NCBI GenBank assembly: GCA_004173475.1
Contig: SEBU01000001.1
Span: forward strand, 124,001 to 188,000
Source of the DNA: Gammaproteobacteria bacterium
GTDB lineage: Bacteria; Pseudomonadota; Gammaproteobacteria; Pseudomonadales; Cellvibrionaceae
Direction of reading: 5' to 3'
Length of the DNA: 64,000 nt
Position numbers and translations under genes: made by a program. A model generated the notes under the pieces. It saw only the letters and a program-made list of their open reading frames with translations. It had not been told where the DNA came from and ran no database searches. Of the stretch, positions 36,886 to 45,955 are shown piece by piece (position 1 is the first letter of the stretch; each line of letters opens with the position of its first letter).

Positions 36886-37704
36886 ATGGCAATCCTGCAG
36901 TCAATGTGGAAAAAACTATCGGGCAAGCATTCATTAGGCGAAACCGCACAACTCAGTAGTTTAACCACACCCCTTACTCTTGCCAGTGTCTCCTCCATCA
37001 ACCAAACCAAAGAACCCGGGTCGGAAAAATATTCTTCGCTGTACCAACTGCTCAATCAACGTCAGATCATCGAAGTCAAGATTGAAGGAAGCTCACTGAG
37101 CTACCAAACCTTGGTATTGGCGATCGATATGCAACGTGGGGTTGTGTGGCTGGACGATTTATTCCCTACGCAACATATGCTCGAGATTGGCGACCTGATT
37201 ACCGTCAAACACCATCGAAGTGGTGAACAACTGAGTTTTAGCTCGCCGGTGCTGGCCTGGGGCAATGACTACGGCGCAAACGGCTTGGCCATACTTTTAC
37301 CGCAGCAAGCGCTTTATAGCCCTCGTCGAAAATCGAGTCGAGCCGACATGAGTGAGAAATCGAATGTAAGCCTAAAGCTTCGCGCGGTGGGACATGAGCC
37401 GCTCTACGCGAGTGTTTTGGATATTTCTAGCGGGGGTCTGCGGGCCAGCGTGCCGGGCAATTTATTAGGACAGCTTCGTCACGGTGCCCTACTACCCTTG
37501 TGCGAGCTTACCTTGAGCGATGAACTTACAATTCGCTGCAGCGCCCGGGTGCGCGGTTTCCGGCTGTTGCGGTCGCCACATCGTCATACCCAAATCAGCA
37601 TTGAGTTTGTAGACCTACCTGTTGAACGTCAGCAGCAGCTTCAACAATTCATCAATAATGTTGTTTATCTTTATCAGCCAGAACAAAGATTGCGTAGCGC
37701 CTAG
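36886..37704 (+). CDS. PilZ-domain protein, YcgR-like (c-di-GMP flagellar brake type)
   Basis: A 272-residue soluble protein. Residues about 50-140 resemble a YcgR N-terminal domain (LYQLLNQRQIIEVKIEG, then FPTQHMLEIGDLITVKHHRS), and 145-262 form a PilZ domain with the c-di-GMP ligands R148 and R152 in RRKSSR and the D179-x-S-x-x-G motif in LDISSGGLRASVPG. Proteins of this layout bind cyclic di-GMP and slow the flagellar motor. A GGAG precedes the ATG. Given the flagellar locus in this window, a role in motility is plausible but inferred. Confidence 0.82.
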   Translation: MAILQSMWKKLSGKHSLGETAQLSSLTTPLTLASVSSINQTKEPGSEKYSSLYQLLNQRQIIEVKIEGSSLSYQTLVLAIDMQRGVVWLDDLFPTQHMLEIGDLITVKHHRSGEQLSFSSPVLAWGNDYGANGLAILLPQQALYSPRRKSSRADMSEKSNVSLKLRAVGHEPLYASVLDISSGGLRASVPGNLLGQLRHGALLPLCELTLSDELTIRCSARVRGFRLLRSPHRHTQISIEFVDLPVERQQQLQQFINNVVYLYQPEQRLRSA

Positions 37705-37770
37705 AACGGTGGTTGCTGAAGCAACTATCTGAGAGTCTGCAAATCCAGTTGAACGACACAAACTTTAAGC

Positions 37771-37810
37771 GAAAAAAAAGCAATGCGTTTTACCGCACTG
37801 CTTTTTTTTG
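37771..37810. terminator. Bidirectional terminator
   Basis: Arms AAAAAAAAGCAATGCG and CGCACTGCTTTTTTTT (one mismatch) around a short loop, between the convergent PilZ and cellulase genes. Confidence 0.85.
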
Positions 37811-37821
37811 GTAATACCTGA

Positions 37822-39429
37822 TTAGTTACAGGTATTTTTTATGTCATTCAAAGAACCGCGATTCATGCCCGAGCGTGAGATTAACTCTGCTGGACAAGCC
37901 ACTTCCTTATATTTCAACGCTGGATTATCAGCTGCTTCAAACCAGTTTGCATACCAGGTACAAGCCTGTTGCAGTTCGGTCAAACCGCGTGAACCAAACA
38001 CGCTGTCACAACGATTTATCAAGCAAGACTTGTACTGCGCCAAACTCGCGTTATAGCCAAGTTCTTGTTTACATGCAGCAAGAAGACCACCATATTGCGC
38101 GCCCAATTCAGCGTTAGATACACCCCATTGCGCCGAGCATGCGTTAAAGGCACCTACACCTCCGCCAGGAACGAGAATGTCAAATTGACCGCCGCTTACG
38201 TCATAGCCGATGTTGGTCGCTTGAACAATCATAACTTTTCCAGCAAGCGCAGCTGAACCTGGGTCACCTGGGGCGTTGTGAGATTGACCGGTGAACTCAA
38301 GTTGGAAACAACGACCACATACGTCTCCACCAGAAGTAGCCGCGTAACCGTAAGCCAATTTATCGCTGACGGTAAACGGAGCTTGTCCCCAACACATATG
38401 CGCATTACCGCTGCCACACGCACTGCCTGCACTCGCATCAGTTAACTTCGCGTTGTTTACACCGCAGCTTGGCAATGGGCTCACGACGGATGGAACGTTT
38501 GCGCTCCAACTGCAATGCGCTTTACAGCAATCCCAATAACGTGTCGCATAACCGTTACACGTGGCGCCTGTTGTAATGCTACTGGCCGAAGAACTTGCAA
38601 TCGATGAGCGCGACGATGACGACCGTGGCACAGATGACGGGCTTACAGAGCTAACCGCAATGCTCGAAGAACTGCGGCTTGAGGAACTACGAATCGACGA
38701 GGCTGGTGTAGACGACGTGCCTGACACAATCCCGTAAGGCGATGGTTGCGAGCGACAAGTTGAGGCTGAAACGCAGCTTTTGCCATTTTCATATCCCCAG
38801 CCGCTTGTTGTGGTTGCACAGAGTGGTGTTATGGAGCCATACCAATTACATGCTTGGCCGGACGCAACACTCGAACCAGGCACCGATGAAGCTACTGCGC
38901 TAAACGAGCTGCGAGGAACAGAACTTTGTTGCTGGATTGAAGAGCTACTCAAACTTGAACTGGCAAGGCTCGAGCGAGTGATAACCGAACTGGCAACGCT
39001 GGAGGCGGCAACACTTGACGTAGTGGTGGTACCACCACATACGGAGCCAGTGATAGTAGGAACCTGGGCCTTACCTGATCCGTTATTACCCTGAACACCG
39101 AATTCAATACTTGAACCAACAGGAATACTGCTGTTCCACCCCAATGGTGATGCCGTGTAGGGATTGCTGCCAGACAGTGTTGCGTTCCAGCTGCTGGTCA
39201 CGCGGGAACCGTCACTGTAACTCCAGCCAACATTCCACCCAGATACGGCGGACGTTCCGTTGTTAGAAATACGGATACTTGCTGTAAACCCGCTACCCCA
39301 ATCGTTGTTTACCAGATATTCACATGTCGCTGCCTGCGCAGCTCCAACATAAATACCCAATATGGCAACTGATGTACCCGTTAATAATTTTTTAAATAAT
39401 GTGCACGATTTAGCCGATAGAGATTTCAT
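37822..39429 (-). CDS. cel45A: Secreted endoglucanase, CBM2-CBM10-GH45
   Basis: Exported cellulase of 535 residues. Order: signal peptide (to about 34), CBM2 cellulose-binding module (35-133, with conserved tryptophans and a C36-C131 disulfide pattern), Ser-rich linker, CBM10 (about 193-230, [11 protein letters not shown]...C..C), a second Ser-rich linker, GH45 catalytic domain (288-535). Catalytic Asp300 lies in TRYWDCCK; Asp410 and Asp417 in [16 protein letters not shown] align with the two other catalytic-site aspartates of fungal GH45. It cleaves beta-1,4-glucan internally. The start at 39429 is chosen for the GGAGG eight bases ahead. Cellvibrio japonicus has a CBM-bearing GH45 cellulase, so the symbol is offered by analogy. 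Confidence 0.93.
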   Translation of the reverse strand: MKSLSAKSCTLFKKLLTGTSVAILGIYVGAAQAATCEYLVNNDWGSGFTASIRISNNGTSAVSGWNVGWSYSDGSRVTSSWNATLSGSNPYTASPLGWNSSIPVGSSIEFGVQGNNGSGKAQVPTITGSVCGGTTTTSSVAASSVASSVITRSSLASSSLSSSSIQQQSSVPRSSFSAVASSVPGSSVASGQACNWYGSITPLCATTTSGWGYENGKSCVSASTCRSQPSPYGIVSGTSSTPASSIRSSSSRSSSSIAVSSVSPSSVPRSSSSRSSIASSSASSITTGATCNGYATRYWDCCKAHCSWSANVPSVVSPLPSCGVNNAKLTDASAGSACGSGNAHMCWGQAPFTVSDKLAYGYAATSGGDVCGRCFQLEFTGQSHNAPGDPGSAALAGKVMIVQATNIGYDVSGGQFDILVPGGGVGAFNACSAQWGVSNAELGAQYGGLLAACKQELGYNASLAQYKSCLINRCDSVFGSRGLTELQQACTWYANWFEAADNPALKYKEVACPAELISRSGMNRGSLNDIKNTCN

Positions 39430-39839
39430 CAATCAGTCCTCCAGAACATAAAAGTAAACTGCAAATAATCGACGATAGAATATTCACAATGACGCGAGTG
39501 ACTCCAAGAAATTTCCACACAACAGAAATTGAATACCGCAAGGAGAACACAGAGGTTGATAAAACAGTGGAGAGAACACTTCTAACTTATTTTTATGGTG
39601 GCAAGCCTAACGCACGAGGCCGATATTAAAAGCTGTATGTGCAAAATATGTGACACACTTGGCCTGAACGAGCGCTATTTGCCGTAGGTATTGTACACAA
39701 AAATCTTCAATCACTGCTCAATCAAAAATTTCCTTTATAGAATTAGTAAAACAGGTCGCGAGAAAAATTTAAGTGCGATAAATAACTTATGACCTGACTT
39801 AGCCAAACTCCGGGTCGATAAGGCAATCCATTCTGCTAT
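39430..39839. other. 410-base intergenic region upstream of the cellulase gene
   Basis: Promoter region of the minus-strand cellulase. AT-rich with no gene. A loose match to CRP-like half sites (TGTGAC near 39650) is not symmetric enough to call. No terminator hairpin is evident for the next gene. Confidence 0.5.
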
Positions 39840-40301
39840 TTACGCATTCTCGCGGGTAGGTATTTGTGTTTGTAAGGTTTGTAGATGCTGAATGGTTTGA
39901 GAGACATGCTCGGAAAGCTCATCCATAAGTAATTTTTGCGCAGCATTCAGCTCAATCACTTTTGCTTCCGCAAGTTGTTCGAGGAGCGTTTGCTCAGCTT
40001 CAATGCGCTGACTAATAAGATCCCCAGCGTAATCGTCCTTTATCGCTGCGACCACATGATGAAGCAGCATAGCTCCGGCTTCTTTGTCTGGATCCGGCAC
40101 GGCGGGTAAATCACCAGACTCTCGGACTGCGTTTTCAAGGGCACCAATAAAGTCTCGCCTCAGCCTACTAATATTCTTGAAAGCCTCTGCCAGTTTTGGT
40201 TCAACCAATTCCGCAGCATCGCGATAATGGTCCAGCGTTTCGCGGGCCGTTACGAGCAATGAATTCAACGCGGCTTGCGCGTCAGTGCGAAAAAACTTCA
40301 T
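39840..40301 (-). CDS. Ferritin-like four-helix protein (DUF2383/PA2169-like)
   Basis: A 153-residue all-helical protein with the pattern of the PA2169/DUF2383 family: LNSLLVTARETLDHYRDAAE, a long second helix, HHVVAAIKDDYAGDLISQRIEAEQTLLEQL, and a final helix to HVSQTIQHL. Such proteins form ferritin-like four-helix bundles, function unknown, often stress-linked. The start at 40301 has GGAGGGA six bases ahead; an in-frame codon at 40316 would place the Shine-Dalgarno inside the gene. It is the last gene of the cluster that begins with the PAP2 phosphatase. Confidence 0.72.
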   Translation of the reverse strand: MKFFRTDAQAALNSLLVTARETLDHYRDAAELVEPKLAEAFKNISRLRRDFIGALENAVRESGDLPAVPDPDKEAGAMLLHHVVAAIKDDYAGDLISQRIEAEQTLLEQLAEAKVIELNAAQKLLMDELSEHVSQTIQHLQTLQTQIPTRENA

Positions 40302-40373
40302 AGACACTCCCTCCAACAGGGCCGAACAAACGCCCCATAATTATATTTACAAACCCGCTCTGCCGATGCGAAA

Positions 40374-41273
40374 TCACGACTCAGGACCAGCAGGCTCTAC
40401 ATAAATGACGTTAAGTGCTTGCGGAATAATTTCAAATACCGCCGGTGTTTTGCTGACGGGTTCGCCGTCCGCATAAATCTCCTGACTCGGAACCGTAATT
40501 ATTTCAATACGGCGCCCAACAGCAGTAAAAGTTCCGTTCAATTGGCGGTGCTTACCCGCACGCAACCAGGGCGCCGCTCGCAACAGCTCCCATATTGATT
40601 GGGGCGGCAAGCTGTACAACTTGAGCACGCCGTCATCAATAGTGGCTTTTTCATCGATCACATTTCCGCCGCCATAAAAACGACCGTTACCAATTGCGAG
40701 CTGAATCGATCTCACGCAATAGGACGTACCATCGACTCTTATGGTTGCTTTAAATTTTTGGTTGTCCTCGAAGGCGGCGAAAGCAGCTCGTAGATAACTG
40801 AAAACTCCCCAGCGCTTTTTAATTTCTGGTGTTAACTCGTGAGTAACCTGGACTCCAAGACCAATATTGGCGGCGTTAAAAAAGTAGTGCCCATCGAAAT
40901 AACCCAAATCAACTTTACGCCGCTTATTGGCCGCAATTATCTTAAATACTTCAAGCACATCCATGGGTAGCCCAAGGGAGCGAGCCAAGTCGTTAGCGGT
41001 ACCGAGGGGCAAAATAGCTAGTGATAAACCATGCTTATAAACAGTGGCGGCCGCAGAATTAATCGAGCCATCCCCGCCGCCAATAATAACGAGATCGATA
41101 TTTTTATGATGTCGATTAATCAGCTTCGCCGTTTCTTCGGCGCTGTTGGACTCAGCTTGAATCAGCACGAACCCAGCGGATTCCAGTAATTCAACACCCT
41201 CTGTGATATCGACTTCAGCACCCGAGCGACTTTTGCGATTGATAATAATCAAGGCATTAACACTAGCTTCCAT
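40374..41273 (-). CDS. Lipid kinase (diacylglycerol kinase-like, YegS family)
   Basis: A 299-residue cytoplasmic-face kinase of the DAGK catalytic family. Nucleotide motif GGGDGSINSA near residue 64 and LPLGTANDLARSLGLP after it, plus IGNGRFYGGG and YADGEP as in YegS-type kinases. It phosphorylates an unidentified lipid. The ATG at 41273 sits just inside the end of the DUF1206 gene (11-base overlap), so the two are translationally coupled. Longer in-frame starts exist but lie in the upstream gene. Confidence 0.88.
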   Translation of the reverse strand: MEASVNALIIINRKSRSGAEVDITEGVELLESAGFVLIQAESNSAEETAKLINRHHKNIDLVIIGGGDGSINSAAATVYKHGLSLAILPLGTANDLARSLGLPMDVLEVFKIIAANKRRKVDLGYFDGHYFFNAANIGLGVQVTHELTPEIKKRWGVFSYLRAAFAAFEDNQKFKATIRVDGTSYCVRSIQLAIGNGRFYGGGNVIDEKATIDDGVLKLYSLPPQSIWELLRAAPWLRAGKHRQLNGTFTAVGRRIEIITVPSQEIYADGEPVSKTPAVFEIIPQALNVIYVEPAGPES

Positions 41274-42126
41274 ATTTATTAGTCCTATTTGCGCGGTTGA
41301 AGCTTGCCCTCTGGTCGCTTGCCGCATCGGGCTTTTGGCCGAATGGATCACTGGGCGTTAGATCGATCCTGCGATATACAGCTTCGAGCAGGCTGTAGGC
41401 CCCAAAGGCAAATAAACCAGCGGCAACAATGCCGAACAACCACACACCATAAGAATTGGCTCGTAGTAACTCCAGCGCTTCGGCCATCCCTTCAACCTTT
41501 CCGCTCTTCGCAAATATGGCCGACCTAATGAAAAACCAACCGATGATGCACCAGACGATCCCGCGCGCGATCAGACCAAACCGGCAGAGAGGTCTGACCC
41601 AAACATCTTTGTCGGCGGGAATGTCCATATAGCGCTCGAAGCGGGCCGTCCAACCTTTGAAGATGTGAGCGAACCCAGCGCCTACAAAGGCTATTCCAGC
41701 CAAACCTATAAACACATGACCCACGCCAGTACTCAGAAACCGCTCGGTATTCTGAGGCGTATCATTTCTGCCGAGCAAAAGTTTTAAGGTCCACAATGCA
41801 AGAAACCCGTGGCTAACAGCGCTAGCCATTAGGCCTGCACGGACGACTAGGCCTTTAGCGGAAGTTCCGTGGGAATCTGTATCCTGTATCGATTGAACGA
41901 GTCGCCACAAAACATAGCCAACCAAGCCCACAATCAATAAAACGAGTAAGACGGTTCCAAAAGGTTGATGCAATATTTCAACAATAGCTCCTTTTGAATC
42001 CGTGGTTTTTCCACCCTCACCCAGTGCGGCCAGAATAGCCAAACCACCGATAACTAGATAAACCGACCCTCTCGCCGCATAACCCATTCGTGCGAGAGCT
42101 TTTAATTTTTTTTCGTTCGCCGCCAT
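41263..42126 (-). CDS. DUF1206 integral membrane protein
   Basis: A 287-residue protein with six predicted membrane segments arranged as three similar two-helix units, the layout of DUF1206. Each unit begins with an aromatic-arginine stretch like MGYAARGSVYLVIGG, RAGLMASAVSHGFLAL or CRFGLIARGIVWCIIG. Function unknown. It overlaps the lipid kinase gene by 11 bases and follows the PAP2 gene after 92 bases. A membrane stress or lipid role is inferred from the neighbours. Confidence 0.87.
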   Translation of the reverse strand: MAANEKKLKALARMGYAARGSVYLVIGGLAILAALGEGGKTTDSKGAIVEILHQPFGTVLLVLLIVGLVGYVLWRLVQSIQDTDSHGTSAKGLVVRAGLMASAVSHGFLALWTLKLLLGRNDTPQNTERFLSTGVGHVFIGLAGIAFVGAGFAHIFKGWTARFERYMDIPADKDVWVRPLCRFGLIARGIVWCIIGWFFIRSAIFAKSGKVEGMAEALELLRANSYGVWLFGIVAAGLFAFGAYSLLEAVYRRIDLTPSDPFGQKPDAASDQRASFNRANRTNKYGS

Positions 42127-42218
42127 AGTTACTACTCGTTATTGGAAAAATGCCCTATTAAGTGAGAGCCGTATGTTTCCACCGCAATTTGCTGACTGCC
42201 TCCAAGCAGGCAGCCGGC

Positions 42219-42983
42219 TTACTTGCTTAATTCACCCTTGTCGTTTTCGACAGCACCATGAGCTTGCAGCCATCGCGCGATAAGCCAGCATATAAGCGCC
42301 CAGCCTGTGCCAGCAGTCCAACCAGCGATTACATCGGTTGGCCAATGCACGCCGAGGTAAACCCGGCTAATACCGACCAGTAATGTCGTCGTTATTGCCA
42401 CCAACAAAATATAAGCTTTAATTCGCTTTCGCCGCTGAACCCGCGCAAGCAAGGCGCCCATGGTGAGGTAGGTGCTCGCCGCTAACATCGAGTGTCCGCT
42501 GGGAAAACTTGCGGTGTAGACGACAGACCCGTGAGGAACTAGCGTGGGGCGATCTCTATCTATGGAATACTTTAATAAACTGCTCACGCTCAGGGCACCA
42601 AGCGTTGCGATAACTAGCACCAGAGCCAGACGGCGTTTACCGTCCAGCATAAGAAAACCCACAACCGCAAGCGTTAACAACGTGAGTATGGCGTTACCGC
42701 CAAGCGCGGTGAAATCTCGCCCTATCTCTTCAAGCCAACGCGGTCCAATGGGATCACTAAGATCTAGCGGATTGCGCATGCTCAGTAATATCAAGCGATC
42801 AAAATCTGCGGTATCCCCTTCCATGACTTCTTCCGCAAGCTCCAGAAAGAACCACAGTGATCCCATAAGCGCAAATAACACCGCCAGCACGGACAATTCG
42901 CGTGCGCCTAGCCACTGTAAAAGTCCAGCGATTCCATGCAGGCCTAGTTTTGACGACATATTTTTTGTCTGGGTAGTTTTCAT
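42219..42983 (-). CDS. PAP2-family membrane phosphatase
   Basis: A 254-residue inner-membrane phosphatase with the three PAP2 motifs in order: KYSIDRDRP (KX6RP), ASFPSGHSM (PSGH) and SRVYLGVHWPTDV (SRX5HX3D). About six membrane segments. Likely substrates are phosphatidic acid, phosphatidylglycerophosphate or undecaprenyl pyrophosphate; which one cannot be told. The start at 42983 (MKTTQTK) follows GATAGGG; a GTG seven codons earlier is possible. First gene of the run with DUF1206, lipid kinase and ferritin-like genes. Confidence 0.9.
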   Translation of the reverse strand: MKTTQTKNMSSKLGLHGIAGLLQWLGARELSVLAVLFALMGSLWFFLELAEEVMEGDTADFDRLILLSMRNPLDLSDPIGPRWLEEIGRDFTALGGNAILTLLTLAVVGFLMLDGKRRLALVLVIATLGALSVSSLLKYSIDRDRPTLVPHGSVVYTASFPSGHSMLAASTYLTMGALLARVQRRKRIKAYILLVAITTTLLVGISRVYLGVHWPTDVIAGWTAGTGWALICWLIARWLQAHGAVENDKGELSK

Positions 42984-43424
42984 GCGCGCCCTATCTTCTT
43001 CCACTCGTGTTCGGAATATCCCTTACAACAACACTATTAGCGGTAACTTCGCTATCGAGCCATCTTTTTTACGAGAGCACTTTTTAGCGAGTACCTTCGA
43101 TTTATAAAGCAAACACGGATTCCAAATCTTTAGTCTTGTCGAAATATTAATAGATGGAAAATTTTTCTTCGGTTCGCTTGTTCACGATAATCCCAAGATT
43201 AAAGGACTCTCGCCAAACTAGGATGTATTACGACCGGATATGTAGAATCGCATTGTCACCACAGCCTGCCACACTAAAATAATTTTTGCAGATTCATATT
43301 TTTTTAGTGGGAATGCGAACAACTAGTAAATATTTACCCTAATAATCATTATCCGCTAACTTAACCCTATAATAAGAACATCGTCTGCTCAATTTGCAAC
43401 CAATCGAATCTTTACGAGTACGCT
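42984..43424. other. 441-base intergenic region between the PAP2 gene and bioA
   Basis: No gene is supported. Seen: a long-loop inverted repeat CACTAAAA ... TTTTAGTG (43272-43309) and, nearer bioA, a perfect TATAAT at 43368-43373 with a poor -35. No BirA operator-like sequence (TTGTAAACC/GGTTTACAA) was seen. Both flanking genes read outwards, so this should carry both promoters. Confidence 0.45.
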
Positions 43425-44711
43425 ATGTTATCCACCACAGAATTAACTGATCTTGATCGCGAACATCTCTGGCATCCTTACACGTCTTTCACCAACCCAT
43501 CACCCGTTTTTCCCGTTCGCCGCGCACAAGGCGTTCATATTGAATTAAGCGATGGAAAGAAATTAATTGATGGTATGTCGTCATGGTGGAGCGTGCTCCA
43601 TGGGTACAACAATCCGGTCATTAATAAAGCGATCACCGATCAGCTACATCAATTTGCCCATGTCATGTTTGCCGGTTTTACGCATGAACCAGCAGCGCAA
43701 CTTGCAAAAACCTTAGTAGATATCACCCCAGCTGGATTAAACAAAGTTTTCTTTTCAGACTCTGGTTCAGTTGCAGTTGAAGTTGCGTTAAAAATGGCAA
43801 TCCAATACTGGTATTCGCAAGGTGAAACACAACGTACAACATTTTTAGCGCTTAGACGCGGTTACCATGGTGATACGTTTGGAGCCATGGGGGTGTGTGA
43901 TCCTCACTCCGGAATGCACCATTTATTTCATCAAAGTTTGTCACGGCATTTATTTGCCGATGAGCCTGAATGTAAATTTGGTGAACCTTTTGATGAACGT
44001 AGCTTTTCAAATTTCTCACATTTACTACAACGTAATCGTCAAAAAATTGCTGCCGTCATCCTGGAGCCTATAGTTCAGGGCGCTGGTGGTATGCATTTTT
44101 ATTCTCCGATCTTTTTGCAACGCGTACGCGAACTTTGCAATAAAATGAATGTGCTTTTAATTGCAGATGAAATAGCAACCGGGTTTGGCCGCACGGGGAA
44201 ATTGTTTGCTTGCGAGCATGCCAATATCAGCCCAGACATAATGTGCCTGGGAAAAGCCTTAACCGGCGGATACCTCACCTTGGCAGCCACCTTATGTAAT
44301 GACACTGTCAGCGATGGTATTTGCCGCGGTAAAAATAGCATATTTATGCATGGCCCCACCTTTATGGCGAACCCCCTCGCCTGCGCTGCCGCTAATGCCA
44401 GTATTGATTTGTTACTTAAAAATGATTGGCAGAAAAAAGTATCGAATATCGAACAACAATTAAAAAAGGAATTGGAAGATTGTAGAACAATGCCAGCAGT
44501 TGCGGATGTTCGGGTCTTAGGTGCTATTGGTGTTGTGGAATTAAAAGAAGCAGCGAACCTGGCAGAACTACAACCCAAATTTGTTGAGCTTGGAATTTGG
44601 ATACGGCCCTTCGGTAAATTAATTTACCTCATGCCCCCTTTCATTATTAACGAAACTGAACTTCGTGTATTGACGACCGGTATTAAAACAGTGGTGCGTT
44701 CTTTAGCTTAA
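43425..44711 (+). CDS. bioA: Adenosylmethionine-8-amino-7-oxononanoate aminotransferase
   Basis: BioA makes 7,8-diaminopelargonate in biotin synthesis, using S-adenosylmethionine as amino donor. The 428-residue product starts with DREHLWHPYTSF, the family signature, and includes DGMSSWWSVLHGYNNP, YHGDTFGAMGVCDP, the PLP-aspartate segment IADEIATGFGRTGKLFACEH and the PLP-binding Lys in CLGKALTGGY. HGPTFMANPLACAAA is the substrate-site motif. No other bio gene is adjacent, so the pathway genes are split in this genome. Confidence 0.96.
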   Translation: MLSTTELTDLDREHLWHPYTSFTNPSPVFPVRRAQGVHIELSDGKKLIDGMSSWWSVLHGYNNPVINKAITDQLHQFAHVMFAGFTHEPAAQLAKTLVDITPAGLNKVFFSDSGSVAVEVALKMAIQYWYSQGETQRTTFLALRRGYHGDTFGAMGVCDPHSGMHHLFHQSLSRHLFADEPECKFGEPFDERSFSNFSHLLQRNRQKIAAVILEPIVQGAGGMHFYSPIFLQRVRELCNKMNVLLIADEIATGFGRTGKLFACEHANISPDIMCLGKALTGGYLTLAATLCNDTVSDGICRGKNSIFMHGPTFMANPLACAAANASIDLLLKNDWQKKVSNIEQQLKKELEDCRTMPAVADVRVLGAIGVVELKEAANLAELQPKFVELGIWIRPFGKLIYLMPPFIINETELRVLTTGIKTVVRSLA

Positions 44712-44712
44712 T

Positions 44713-44749
44713 AATTACAGCCAGGGTATCAAATACCTTGGCTGTAATT
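44713..44749. terminator. Long hairpin between bioA and trpS
   Basis: A 17-base-pair stem (AATTACAGCCAGGGTAT against ATACCTTGGCTGTAATT, one wobble) with a three-base loop between convergent genes. T runs are short, so termination efficiency is uncertain. Confidence 0.7.
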
Positions 44750-44765
44750 CGTTAAATCTTGAACA

Positions 44766-45773
44766 TCATTGAATCTTTTTGATGCCAACTGCTGCGCGTA
44801 CTTTTTCCAATAATGGTTTACTGTGTGACCGCGCCTTCTCAGCACCTAGTTGCAAGACTTCTTCGATATGTTTGGGATTCGCCAGCAAGGCTTCATATTT
44901 TTCGCGTGCTTCACCCACTTGCGAATTAATTAATTCGAATAACTGCTTTTTAGCCTCGCCCCACGCAATTCCATCAGCAAAAGCTGCGCGCATTTCAGCA
45001 GTTTGTTCTGGCGTGGCGAAGGCCTGCCAAATTTGAAAAACCGTAGAGGTAGCTGCATCTTTTGGCTGGCCAGGCTCTAACAGATTAGTAACAATTTTGT
45101 TGATGGATTTTTTTAACTGCTTTTCGGGTAAAAATAATGGAATAGTATTGCCATAACTTTTACTCATTTTGCGGCCATCAAGTCCCTGCAAAACCGCGAC
45201 ATTGTCATCCACAATAGCTTCCGGCAACACAAAGTGTTCACCGTAATGATGGTTAAAACGCGCTGCTATATCGCGCGCCATTTCAATATGTTGAATTTGA
45301 TCCTTACCGACAGGCACCTTATTGGCATTAAACATTAAAATATCGGCTGCCATCAAAATTGGGTATGAATATAAACCCATAGTAATACCAAAATCTGCAT
45401 CCTCCCCTGCCGCAAGATTTGCATCCACCGACGCTTTATAAGCATGGGCGCGATTCATTAAACCTTTCGCTGCCATACAGGTGAGCATCCAACACAACTC
45501 TGGAATTTCAGGCACATCAGACTGGCGATAAAAAATGGCATTGTCGGTATTTAAACCCAAAGCCAACCAAGTGGCTGCGATCTCACGTGTGGATTGATGA
45601 ACCAAAGCGGGATCGTGACATTTAATAAGCGCGTGGAAATCGGCAAGAAAATAAAATGATTGTACGTCCGCCCGTTCGCTTGCTGCGATGGCCGGGCGTA
45701 TAGCGCCAACGTAATTTCCTAAATGGGGAGTTCCGGTAGTAGTAATTCCGGTAAGAACGCGCTGCTTGCTCAT
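44766..45773 (-). CDS. trpS: Tryptophanyl-tRNA synthetase
   Basis: Class Ic aminoacyl-tRNA synthetase of 335 residues, the usual bacterial length. The HIGH-like motif is TPHLGNYVG near residue 15 and the KMSKS loop is present exactly ([12 protein letters not shown]). Also seen: [22 protein letters not shown] (split as [11 protein letters not shown] and VPVGKDQ). No leader ORF or attenuator was seen in the 182-base upstream gap, which is otherwise featureless. Converges with bioA. Confidence 0.97.
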   Translation of the reverse strand: MSKQRVLTGITTTGTPHLGNYVGAIRPAIAASERADVQSFYFLADFHALIKCHDPALVHQSTREIAATWLALGLNTDNAIFYRQSDVPEIPELCWMLTCMAAKGLMNRAHAYKASVDANLAAGEDADFGITMGLYSYPILMAADILMFNANKVPVGKDQIQHIEMARDIAARFNHHYGEHFVLPEAIVDDNVAVLQGLDGRKMSKSYGNTIPLFLPEKQLKKSINKIVTNLLEPGQPKDAATSTVFQIWQAFATPEQTAEMRAAFADGIAWGEAKKQLFELINSQVGEAREKYEALLANPKHIEEVLQLGAEKARSHSKPLLEKVRAAVGIKKIQ

Positions 45774-45955
45774 GGTTTTGCTTCTTATGTTAGTAGGCTT
45801 TAAAAGGCTTGTATGGATACAATAAATTGTTGTGGCTAGTTAAAATCGATTGGCATTATATAGCCAAGCATCTTAGGCACGCATCCGATTGTTCTGCTTG
45901 GATTAAAAATGCGTTAACGAATTTATTATTTTTATGGCGATTTTACTTGGTCGAC

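Noticed and set aside
39640-39700. CRP-like site upstream of the cellulase gene
   Set aside because: Only one half-site (TGTGAC) is recognisable; the second half does not match at the required spacing.
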